This document shows, one piece after another, positions 35,094 through 42,288 of a DNA stretch of 64,000 bases. Position 1 is the first letter of the stretch. Every line of letters begins with the position of its first letter. The position numbers and the translations under genes were made by a program. Under the pieces are notes generated by a model. It worked only from the letters and a program-made list of their open reading frames with translations, was not told the DNA's origin and ran no database searches. Location of the stretch: NCBI GenBank assembly GCA_035649495.1, contig DASRJL010000067.1, positions 1-64,000 on the forward strand, given 5' to 3'. This DNA comes from SG8-41 sp035649495 (GTDB taxonomy: Bacteria; Pseudomonadota; Gammaproteobacteria; Burkholderiales; SG8-41).

Positions 35094-35120
35094 CGCTTGC
35101 ACCCTCGGCTGTTGTTTGAA

Positions 35121-35235
35121 AAGAGTGATGAAAACTGGTGATGGGAAGTGGTGATGAAAAATGGTGATGAACAGCGCGCCGGGGTTTCATCACCATCCTC
35201 CATCACCATCTATCATCACTTTTTCTCATCACCCC
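35121..35235. repeat. GGTGATGA-word inverted tandem element
   Basis: Left arm 35121-35171 with four words, loop 14 bases, right arm 35186-35235 with four reverse complements (TCATCACCATCC, CATCACCATC). Third near-copy of the class at 3067 and 18552. Confidence 0.88.
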
Positions 35236-35241
35236 TTGCTT

Positions 35242-35922
35242 CTAGGCACGGGCAGAAGCGCAGCTTGCTGCCCATGCCGTAGCACGGATCGACGACCAGA
35301 CCGGCCGGCGGAACTCGCGCTCGAGATCGCCGAGTATCGACCGGGTCGGCAGCTGCGAGCAGGCGATGAACATCGCATCGCTCTCCGGCGACATCGCGGT
35401 GCGGGCGAGATCCACAATTTGCGCGGGCGTGATGGCGGCGAGCGCGTCTACCGTTTCGGCGCGAAAACTGGCCAGGTTCTCGACGGCTATGCCCGACGCC
35501 TCGATGAAGGCCTTCAGGCGTTCGTTGACGGGATCCAGGTACGGCGTGACCACCGTGACGCGGCGCGCGCCCAGGTGCTCCAGGACCGCGGTCATCGCGC
35601 TCGCCGTGGTCACGACCGGCTTGCGCGTCAGGCCGGAAATCTCCGCGGCGACCTCCGCGTCGCGCTGCGGGCCGGCCATGAATCCCGCGGCGGTGCAGCC
35701 ATAGGCGATGAGCTCTATCTCGCCGGTTGCAAACGTCTTCGCCAGTTGCACCGTGTGGGCGAGATACGCCGGCAGGTCCGCGGGCGTCAGCATGCCCTTG
35801 CCGCGCGGTATGCCCAGCCTGCGGCAGGTGCTGCCCTCCGGCAGCCACGCGAGGAGCTCCGGCTCCATCGTCGTGTTGTTGATCGGGACCAGCAGGCCGG
35901 TGTGCATTGCTGCTGAAGTCAT
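35242..35922 (-). CDS. Asp/Glu racemase or maleate isomerase-like protein
   Basis: 226 residues of the aspartate/glutamate racemase superfamily. The two catalytic cysteines are visible: YGCTAAGF (first) and IACSQLPTR (second). The opening LLVPINNTTMEPE resembles maleate isomerase and arylmalonate decarboxylase. It may isomerise maleate to fumarate or racemise an amino acid; context does not decide. The C-terminus ASCASARA is unusual and may be a short divergent tail. GGGAGG ribosome site at 35922. Confidence 0.8.
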   Translation of the reverse strand: MTSAAMHTGLLVPINNTTMEPELLAWLPEGSTCRRLGIPRGKGMLTPADLPAYLAHTVQLAKTFATGEIELIAYGCTAAGFMAGPQRDAEVAAEISGLTRKPVVTTASAMTAVLEHLGARRVTVVTPYLDPVNERLKAFIEASGIAVENLASFRAETVDALAAITPAQIVDLARTAMSPESDAMFIACSQLPTRSILGDLEREFRRPVWSSIRATAWAASCASARA

Positions 35923-35965
35923 GATCCTGCCTCCCAGACCGATGCCTGGCCAACGCGTCAATTTG

Positions 35966-36039
35966 AACAGGAGGAAACGGAGATAACAGAGAAACGCCGG
36001 TACGACAAACCTCTGTTCCCTCTGTTACCTCCTGTTAAG
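35966..36039. repeat. GAACAGGAGGAAACGG-word inverted element
   Basis: Left arm 35966-35994 (AACAGGAGG, GGAGATAACAGAG), right arm 36010-36039 (CTCTGTTCCCTCTGTTACC, TCCTGTTAA). The loop is about 15 bases. A fourth, unrelated word with the same architecture. Confidence 0.8.
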
Positions 36040-36054
36040 GATCTGCTGTCGGTT

Positions 36055-36438
36055 CTAGTGCAGATCGAGCGCGCTGCGCTTCAACGCCGCGAGCGGCGCG
36101 AACTTGAGGACGTTCTCGTGCGTCGCCTCGAGCACCACTTGCGGGGCCTTGCCCGCTTCCCAGGCCTCGACCCACCGCAGCACGTGCAGGCACCAGCGGT
36201 CACCCGGCTTCAATCCCCGAAAACGCATCTCCCGGCGCGGCGTGATGAGATCGTTGCCGCGCTCGCGCGAGAACTCCAGGAAATCCGCCGTCACCTTGAC
36301 GCACACGAGATGCGCCACACCCTCCTGCCCGTGCGTCGAACAGCACCCGTCGCGGAAATAGCCCGTCACCGGGTCGTAGCTGCACGCGAGCAGTGGTCCG
36401 CCCAGCACGTTCTTCTCCTGGGGAAGCTCTTCACTCAT
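36055..36438 (-). CDS. DUF2237-family protein
   Basis: 127 residues showing the full DUF2237 pattern: NVLGGPLLACSYDPVTGYFR, DGCCSTHGQEGVAHLVC, GNDLITP and PGDRWCLHVLRWVEAW. Contains five conserved Cys. Function is unknown; the family is common in proteobacteria and often found as single genes. Confidence 0.88.
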   Translation of the reverse strand: MSEELPQEKNVLGGPLLACSYDPVTGYFRDGCCSTHGQEGVAHLVCVKVTADFLEFSRERGNDLITPRREMRFRGLKPGDRWCLHVLRWVEAWEAGKAPQVVLEATHENVLKFAPLAALKRSALDLH

Positions 36439-36451
36439 GGCTGGCTATTCT

Positions 36452-36527
36452 AGAGGGACTAGGGACCAGGGACTAGGGACTGGTGCTTTTACATCCAGTC
36501 TCCAGTCTGTAGTTTCTAGTCCCCGAT
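36452..36527. repeat. GGGACTAGGGACTAG-word inverted element
   Basis: Left arm 36452-36484 (GGGACTAGGGACCAGGGACT), right arm 36494-36527 with reverse complements (CCAGTCTCCAGTC, CTAGTCCCC). The TAG stop of srkA (36516-36518) is part of the word GGGGACTAG. Confidence 0.88.
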
Positions 36528-37508
36528 CTCCAGCGGCGGCTCGTCCATCGCCGCGATCTGCTCCCGGAGTTCCAGTATGCGGTCCTGCCAGTAACGCTGA
36601 GTGCCGAACCACGGAAATGCCGCAGGAAAGGCGGGATCGTCCCAACGGCGCGCGATCCACGCCGAGTAGTGCAGGAGGCGCAGCGTGCGCAGGGCCTCGA
36701 GCAGGCACAGCTCGCCCGGGTCGAACTCGTGGAAGTCCTCGTATCCGCCCAGCACGTCGCGCAGTTGCAGCCCCATGGTTTCCCGGTCTCCGGAGAGCAG
36801 CATCCAGAGATCCTGGATGGCGGGACCGGTCCGGCAGTCGTCGAAGTCCACGAAGTGTGGCCCCTCGTCGGTCCACAGCACGTTGCCGGCGTGGCAATCG
36901 CCGTGCAGGCGTATGAGGCGCACGGGACCCGCGCGCTCGAACGCGCGGCGCACGCCGTCCAGCGCGAGGGCCGTCGCGCTTGCCCACGCTTCCTCGAGAT
37001 CGGCGGGAATGAGGCCGCTCGCGGCGAGCCACGCGCGCGGCTCGGTCCCGTGGCTTTCGACGTCGAGCGCCGGCCGCACGCGAAACCCGCGCGCCGCGCC
37101 GCGAGCGTGTATCCGGCCCACGAAGCGGCCGATCCATTCGAGCGTGTTGCGGTCCTCCAGTTCGGGCGCACGCCCGCCGCGCCGCGGGAAGACCGCGAAG
37201 CGAAAGCCCCGGTGCGCGTGCAGCGTGCGCGCGCGGATCGGCAGCGGCGCGACCACCGGGATCTCGGCATCGGCAAGCTCCCGCGCGAACTCGTGCTCCT
37301 CCGCGATTTGCGCGTCGCTCCAGCGCGCGGCGCGATAGAACTTCGCGACGAGCTGCGGCCCCTCTTCCATGCCGACCTGGTAGACGCGGTTCTCGTAGCT
37401 GTTCAAGGACAGCAGCCGGCCGTCGGGGCGTAAGTCGACCGAGGCCAGCGCGTCGAGAACGCGATCGGGCGTCAGCCCGGCGAAAGGAGGAGCGCTCACC
37501 GGCAGCAT
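36516..37508 (-). CDS. srkA: Stress-response Ser/Thr kinase (YihE/SrkA)
   Basis: 330 residues. Diagnostic motifs: SLNSYENRVYQVG (ATP loop), RLHGDCHAGNVLW (catalytic) and VDFDDCRTGPAIQDLWML (metal). Length and order match E. coli SrkA, a kinase-like protein that counters MazEF-mediated death under stress. Transcribed away from the Bug gene at 37539. Its stop is provided by the repeat element. Confidence 0.93.
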   Translation of the reverse strand: MLPVSAPPFAGLTPDRVLDALASVDLRPDGRLLSLNSYENRVYQVGMEEGPQLVAKFYRAARWSDAQIAEEHEFARELADAEIPVVAPLPIRARTLHAHRGFRFAVFPRRGGRAPELEDRNTLEWIGRFVGRIHARGAARGFRVRPALDVESHGTEPRAWLAASGLIPADLEEAWASATALALDGVRRAFERAGPVRLIRLHGDCHAGNVLWTDEGPHFVDFDDCRTGPAIQDLWMLLSGDRETMGLQLRDVLGGYEDFHEFDPGELCLLEALRTLRLLHYSAWIARRWDDPAFPAAFPWFGTQRYWQDRILELREQIAAMDEPPLEIGD

Positions 37509-37538
37509 GCTACGCTATTCGCCGGGAGGTACACCTTT

Positions 37539-38522
37539 ATGCGCAAGTTGCTGTTGCTTCTGCTCGCCTGCGGTTCGTCGGGCGCGAACGTCCATGCCCA
37601 ATCGACCGCCCCGGGACCGGTTTATCCGTCACGTCCCATCCGCATGATCATTCCGTTTCCGGCCGGGAGCGCGGCGGACATCATCGCGCGCGCCATGGAG
37701 CCGCAGATGCGCGAGAAGCTCGGCCAGTCGCTGGTGATCGACAATCGCGGCGGCGCCGGCGGCAACATCGCCGGGGACCTGGTCGCGAAGAGCCCCGCCG
37801 ACGGCTACACCATCATGATGGCGACGATAGGAACGCACGCCATCAACCACAGCCTCTACTCCCGCGTGCCGTTTCACCCGGTACGCGACTTCTCGCCGAT
37901 CGCGCTGGTGGGCGAAAGCCCTAACGCGCTGGTGACGACTCCCAAGTTGCAGGCGAATTCCATCCAGGACCTGATCGCGATGGCGAAGGCGAAGCCGGGG
38001 CACATGAACTACGGCTCGTCCGGGGCCGGCACGACCGTGCACCTCTCGGGAGAATTGTTCTGCGTGATGACCGGCATCAGGCTGACGCACGTGCCGTACA
38101 AGGGCGCGACCGAGGCTCTTACCGGGTTGCTCGGCGGTCAGACGGACCTGATGTTCGCCAGCCTCTCGTCGTCCATACCGCTCATCAAGGCGGGGCGGCT
38201 CAAGGCCTACGGCGTGACCGGAGCGCAGCGCTCGCCGTCGATTCCCGAACTGCCGACCGTGGCCGAAGCGGCCAATCTGCCGGGCTTCGTGGCGGCCGCG
38301 TGGTTCGGCATCGTGACGCCTGCAGGCGTGGCGAAATCCACCGTCGCAACGCTCAACAAGACCACGCTCGCCACGCTCGACACGAAGGAGGTGAAGGACC
38401 GGCTCTTCGCTTCCGGAGTGGAAGTGCGTACCAGCACGCCCGAGGAATTCGCCCGGATGATCGAATCCGAGCTGGTGAAGTGGGCGAAGGTCGTCAAGGC
38501 ATCGGGCGCGAAGGTGGACTAG
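37539..38522 (+). CDS. Bug/TctC-family periplasmic solute receptor
   Basis: 327 residues: signal peptide (MRKLLLLLLACGSSG...), then YPSRPIRMIIPFPAGSAAD, VIDNRGGAGGNIAGD and HVPYKGATEALTGLLGG, all Bug hallmarks. Third partner genes (TctA/TctB) are absent. It should bind a carboxylate ligand in the periplasm. GGGAGGTAC ribosome site. One of three complete Bug paralogues in the window; they are dispersed, not tandem. Confidence 0.93.
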   Translation: MRKLLLLLLACGSSGANVHAQSTAPGPVYPSRPIRMIIPFPAGSAADIIARAMEPQMREKLGQSLVIDNRGGAGGNIAGDLVAKSPADGYTIMMATIGTHAINHSLYSRVPFHPVRDFSPIALVGESPNALVTTPKLQANSIQDLIAMAKAKPGHMNYGSSGAGTTVHLSGELFCVMTGIRLTHVPYKGATEALTGLLGGQTDLMFASLSSSIPLIKAGRLKAYGVTGAQRSPSIPELPTVAEAANLPGFVAAAWFGIVTPAGVAKSTVATLNKTTLATLDTKEVKDRLFASGVEVRTSTPEEFARMIESELVKWAKVVKASGAKVD

Positions 38523-38543
38523 TCCGTCCGTCGCCACCCCCAC

Positions 38544-38617
38544 GGCCCCCTCACCCTGTCCTTCTCCGCCGGATGAATCTGACCTCGGCGGAGAGACTGC
38601 TTAGCGGGTGAGAGGGC
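38544..38617. repeat. CCCTCACC / GGTGAGAGGG inverted repeat
   Basis: Left arm GGCCCCCTCACC (38544-38555) with CTTCTCCGCC, right arm GGCGGAGAG with GGGTGAGAGGGCC (to 38617). This is the widespread small intergenic palindrome type of many proteobacteria (CCCTCTCCC...GGGAGAGGG). Downstream of the Bug gene stop; may act as a terminator or a mobile small repeat. Confidence 0.7.
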
Positions 38618-38663
38618 CGGGCGCTCCCTGCGTGTTCTGTGTGGATACTTCTTCGTTCAGTTG

Positions 38664-39050
38664 CTAACGGCAGGTCGACACGGCCATGGGCCGGGACTGG
38701 CCCGGCGCGGATTCCGCCGCGGCTACCGCGTCGGTGACCGTGCCGGTCGAACCGGCGGCGAGCCTGGTGTCCCCTCCGGCATCCGCGTCCTTCGAGGACG
38801 CAACATCCCTGGTCGTGAGCGCTTTCGTCGCCTCGTGAGTCGCCTGCACGTCGAGCCGCGACGTCACGCCCGGCTGGGATGTCACAACGGTCCGGGGCAT
38901 CAGATCGATTCGCGGCACATCCATCGGCCTCACGGTCGCGATGGCCGGCGTCGCAATGGCATTCGTTGCAGAAACGGCAGCCATGGCAGGCCCCGTCAAC
39001 GCTATCAGGACAATTGCCACACAACTACAGCTGCGTGCAAGGACCTGCAT
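38664..39050 (-). CDS. Hypothetical secreted protein
   Basis: 128 residues. Signal peptide is convincing (LARSCSCVAIVLIALTG, cleavage after AMA). The mature part is Ala/Thr/Val-rich and low in complexity (PRIDLMPRTVVTSQPGVTSRL), without recognisable domains, ending in a Cys-Arg. GGGGAA ribosome site before the ATG. No function inferred; may be an envelope or secreted small protein. Convergent with the Bug gene across the palindrome. Confidence 0.5.
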   Translation of the reverse strand: MQVLARSCSCVAIVLIALTGPAMAAVSATNAIATPAIATVRPMDVPRIDLMPRTVVTSQPGVTSRLDVQATHEATKALTTRDVASSKDADAGGDTRLAAGSTGTVTDAVAAAESAPGQSRPMAVSTCR

Positions 39051-39533
39051 TCGGTTCCCCGTGTCGATTCCCGGTAGACGGGCTCTCTGATGCAAGAACC
39101 ATGCGCGCAGCCATGGCTGCAGTCCGGTCCTCCAGGCGTGCCGACCGAGGCGATCGGCGGCCGGCCAGCGTGACAAAAGTGGTGGATGGAAGCGGGGAAA
39201 AGTAGTACCACCCACACCGTTCGGTTCTCTGCTGTTCCGGAACCGTCAGCAGGCCGTCGGCGGGTGTCAATCGTCCGCCACGGCGCGCCTGCGGCGGCAA
39301 CTCCAGGCGCTGGATCGGCAGCGCACCGCCACAGTCTCGCCGTGCATCGACCGCTCCAGCAACGGTGTAGCCCGTGCCCGCCGCAGGGATACATTGCGGC
39401 CGTCCACTTGAACTCACGCGGTGATTCCGGGATCTGGACTGCTTCTCGGGGGATCCTGACGCGAGACCTTGCGTGAAACCGGGGCCGGGCGCACCATCCC
39501 CCCGTTTCCCCACAAGTTCAAAACGGAGGTCAC
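39051..39533. other. Non-coding gap
   Basis: 483 bases between the small secreted protein and the GST gene. Several frames are open but none has a ribosome site, signal or family resemblance. It probably contains promoters for both flanking genes; no clear element could be named. Confidence 0.5.
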
Positions 39534-40241
39534 ATGGCGTCCCGGTACATGCTTTGCAGCTTCAAGACCTGCCCCTGGGTTCAGCGCGCGGCTATCGTGC
39601 TGCAGGCGAAGCAGGTCCCCTACGACATCACCTACATCGACCGCGACAACCGGCCGGCCTGGTTTCTCGCCGTATCGCCGCATGCCAAGGTGCCGGTCGT
39701 GCAGATCGACGGCAAGGAGGCGCTGTTCGAGTCGAACGCCATTGCCGAATACCTGGAAGAGACCGCGGAGCCGCGGCTGCATCCCCAGGATCCGATAGCG
39801 CGGGCGCGCAACCGGGCGTGGACCGACTACGTGCCGACCTTCGCGAGCGCGATATCGAACACGATGTATTCGGACTCGGAGGAGGAGTTCGCCTCGCGCG
39901 CGGCCAAGCTCTCCGACCCGTTCAAGAAGCTCGAGGAAGCGCTTGCCAAGCGCGGCAACGACGGACCCTATTTCAATGGGCCGAAGTTCTCGCTGGTCGA
40001 TGCCGCCTACGCGCCGTTCCTGCAGCGCTATACCTTCATGGACCGGCTGCGGCCGCTGGGCGTGATCGAGAAATTCCCGAAGCTCGCGGCCTGGCGCAAC
40101 GCCCTCGTCGCCGCGCCGGCGGTGAAGGCCTCCACGGTGTCGAACATCGAGGACGTGTGGCAGGAGAACCTGATCCTGCGCAAGCGCTGGCTGTCGAAGT
40201 TCGTCTCCGAGAAGGTGCTCGGCGCGGCGCTGGTTGAGTAA
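39534..40241 (+). CDS. Glutathione S-transferase-like protein
   Basis: 235 residues: N-terminal thioredoxin-like domain with catalytic Cys in KTCPWVQRA and cis-Pro in KVPVVQID, followed by a helical domain (RNRAWTDYVPTF, FSLVDAAYAPFLQR). The active-site Cys points to the omega/beta or lignin-degrading-like GST groups that reduce or conjugate electrophiles with glutathione. AACGGAGGTC ribosome site. Stands alone. Confidence 0.88.
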   Translation: MASRYMLCSFKTCPWVQRAAIVLQAKQVPYDITYIDRDNRPAWFLAVSPHAKVPVVQIDGKEALFESNAIAEYLEETAEPRLHPQDPIARARNRAWTDYVPTFASAISNTMYSDSEEEFASRAAKLSDPFKKLEEALAKRGNDGPYFNGPKFSLVDAAYAPFLQRYTFMDRLRPLGVIEKFPKLAAWRNALVAAPAVKASTVSNIEDVWQENLILRKRWLSKFVSEKVLGAALVE

Positions 40242-40244
40242 GCG

Positions 40245-40311
40245 GCCTTCGGGCTGCCGGCTGCGAGCTACGGTCAGCTCGTGGCTGGTGGCTCGAAGCT
40301 CGTAGCTTCTA
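40245..40311. repeat. GAGCTACGAGC-word element
   Basis: Between convergent genes. Minus strand after the TAG stop of the DUF1080 gene reads GAAGCTACGAGCTTCGAGCC then CACGAGC, GTAGCTCGCAGCC, GGCAGCCCG. Words are degenerate and partly self-complementary (AGCTCGTAGCT). Confidence 0.7.
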
Positions 40312-40920
40312 CAACGGCCTGATCTCCACCTTGCGCCACTTGATGGCGCCGCCCGGTGCGCCCTTGGGCCCGTTGGTGAACTGGAGCGAGATCGGCCCGG
40401 AAGCAAACTTGCTGTCCCGGGTGCTGACGGTGACGACCCCGTTCAACCTGACGGTCAACTCCGGGCCCTTCGCGTAGATCTCGTAGACGTTCCACTTCCC
40501 GCCGGCCTTGTGGGAGCCATCCACGCTGGCAAGACCGGCGAGGCTGCCCGTGCCGCTGGCGACGTTGGGATTCTGATCGTAGATGTTCGCCTCGTAGGCA
40601 ACGGCGGTGCCAACCTTGTTTGGATCGGTAATACGAAAGAAAATGCCGCTGTTCGTTGTGGTGTCCGCCCAGAATTCGGCGTAGATCTGGAAATCCCTGT
40701 AGGACTCCTTGGTGACGAGGTGTCCACCCTTGCCCTTGTCAGCCACGATGGCGCCGCCTTCCGCGCGCCAGTTGGCATCTCCGATGCGGTTGAAGTTGTC
40801 GAGGCCCTTGTCCCCATCGATCAGCGTGACCCATCCCGCGGACGGCTGCCGGTGCCCGCACCCCGAAACCATCAGAGCCGCAACGAGCAGCCCGGCCGCA
40901 ACTGCGAACAGTCGTTTCAT
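40309..40920 (-). CDS. DUF1080 (3-keto-glycoside hydrolase-like) lipoprotein
   Basis: 203 residues: lipoprotein signal (LLVAALMVSGC, lipid Cys near 21), then the DUF1080 jelly roll: GWVTLIDGDKGLDNFNRIG, NWRAEGGAIVAD, FQIYAEFWAD and a terminal IKWRKVEIRPL. Many members hydrolyse 3-keto-disaccharides or bind glycans at the envelope; activity here is not proven. GGGGAGA ribosome site. Divergent from the Bug gene at 40988. Confidence 0.8.
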   Translation of the reverse strand: MKRLFAVAAGLLVAALMVSGCGHRQPSAGWVTLIDGDKGLDNFNRIGDANWRAEGGAIVADKGKGGHLVTKESYRDFQIYAEFWADTTTNSGIFFRITDPNKVGTAVAYEANIYDQNPNVASGTGSLAGLASVDGSHKAGGKWNVYEIYAKGPELTVRLNGVVTVSTRDSKFASGPISLQFTNGPKGAPGGAIKWRKVEIRPL

Positions 40921-40987
40921 TGTTGTCTCCCCTTTGTTTACGATGGCGGGGTAAATCATAAACCTTTCGGCTGCGTACTGAACTCTC

Positions 40988-41947
40988 ATGCAGATACCGC
41001 GACCTGGGGCACGAGTAGCCGCCGCCCTCCTGGCGCTGGCCGCAGGCGGGGCATTCGGCCAGGGTTTTCCCACGAAACCCATCCGCATCGTCACTTCCGA
41101 ACCTGGCAGCGGCACCGATCTCGTCGCGCGGCTCACGGCACAGGGCCTCACCGACAGCCTGGGCAGACCGGTGATCGTGGAAAACCGCGGCGGCATGCTG
41201 TCGGGCGACGTGGTCCTGAGGGCGGCGCCGGATGGCCACACCCTGCTCCTCGCCGGAACTTCCCTCTGGCTCGCGCCGTTCATGCGCGAGAACGTGAGCT
41301 ACGATCCCCTCAGGGATTTTCTGCCGATAACGCTCGCGGGCAGCTCGCCGAACGTGCTGGTGATCCACCCCTCGCTGCCGGTGAAATCGGTCAGGGACCT
41401 GATCGCGCTGGCGCGCTCGAGACCGGGAGAGCTCAACTACGGCTCAGGCTCGACCGGCGCTCCGACCCACCTGGCGGCGGAGTTGTTCAAGGCCATGGCG
41501 GGCGTCGATATCGTGCGCGTGCCCTACAAGGGAACCGGGCCGGCGATCAACGCCCTGATAGCCGGGCAGGTACAGGTGATGTTCGTCTCCGCGACGACGG
41601 CTGTGCCGCTCGTCGTCTCGGGCAGGCTGAACGCCCTCGCAGTGGCCACGGCGCGGCCATCCGCGCTCGCGCCCGGTCTGCCCACGCTGACGGCCAGTGG
41701 CCTGCCGGGCTACGAGGCCACTTCGCTGTTCGCCGTGTTCGCCCCCGTCAGGACGCCAGCCGCGATCATCCAGCAACTGAACCAGGAAATCGTGCGCGTG
41801 CTCGGCAAGGCGGAGGTGAAGGAGCGTCTGCTCAAGTCGGGCGTGGAAGCCGTCGGCAGTTCCCCGGAAGAGCTCGGCGCGACGATCAAATCCGACATGA
41901 CCCGTTGGGGCAGGCTGATAAAGGCCGCCGGCATCCGTCACGAATGA
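40988..41947 (+). CDS. Bug/TctC-family periplasmic solute receptor
   Basis: 319 residues: signal peptide (ARVAAALLALAAGGAFG), then FPTKPIRIVTSEPGSGTDLV, VIVENRGGMLSGDVVLRA and VRVPYKGTGPAINALIAG. The loop GGAGGNIA of other Bugs is replaced by GGMLSGDV, so the ligand pocket may differ. No partner transport genes. Followed 163 bases later by a terminator, beyond a glycan-gene remnant. Confidence 0.92.
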   Translation: MQIPRPGARVAAALLALAAGGAFGQGFPTKPIRIVTSEPGSGTDLVARLTAQGLTDSLGRPVIVENRGGMLSGDVVLRAAPDGHTLLLAGTSLWLAPFMRENVSYDPLRDFLPITLAGSSPNVLVIHPSLPVKSVRDLIALARSRPGELNYGSGSTGAPTHLAAELFKAMAGVDIVRVPYKGTGPAINALIAGQVQVMFVSATTAVPLVVSGRLNALAVATARPSALAPGLPTLTASGLPGYEATSLFAVFAPVRTPAAIIQQLNQEIVRVLGKAEVKERLLKSGVEAVGSSPEELGATIKSDMTRWGRLIKAAGIRHE

Positions 41948-41972
41948 GCCGCGGGAGCTGCAATGAGGGCGC

Positions 41973-42086
41973 TCAGATTTTCCCGCCCACGCGCAGGCTC
42001 AACCCGACCAGCAGGCCGACGTTGGTCCACAGCAGGTACGCCAGCGCAGGCTGCAGCAGGATTGGATTGAAGGCATAGGTCAGCAC
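41973..42086 (-). pseudogene. C-terminal remnant of a Wzy/O-antigen-ligase gene
   Basis: The last 37 residues of an open frame read YAFNPILLQPALAYLLWTNV and onward hydrophobic residues. They align with the C-terminus of the intact Wzy-like protein at 44874-46226 (MAFNPVLNQGSLAYVYWTAT): AFNP, Q, LAY and WT coincide. Upstream of about 42086 the similarity stops. It is therefore the tail of a second, lost polymerase/ligase gene at the left edge of the exopolysaccharide locus. Confidence 0.6.
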
Positions 42087-42109
42087 CGGTGCTCGTCTAT
42101 CGCTAGTGC

Positions 42110-42135
42110 CTGTCGCCTGGCCGCGACAGTTTTTT
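42110..42135 (+). terminator. Rho-independent terminator
   Basis: Stem CTGTCGC (42110-42116) with GCGACAG (42123-42129), six-base loop, then six Ts. It can end transcripts from the Bug gene and insulate the exopolysaccharide locus on the right. Confidence 0.85.
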
Positions 42136-42288
42136 GGTTCGGAAGCAAGGGACCTGGCATGTTCATTGCCTGCCCTTCGTCGCTTCCGCAGAGCGCGCAG
42201 CGCACGCCCGTGAAACTCGCGCCGCATTTAGGGAGACAAACCTGATGCCGCAAAGTGATTTCGGCGCGACTGTCACTACCTTTAGGAC

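Noticed and set aside
39186..39476. A VPEP-like tetrapeptide suggesting another PEP-CTERM protein
   Set aside because: It is not followed by a hydrophobic segment or Arg cluster at a C-terminus, and the frame has no ribosome site.
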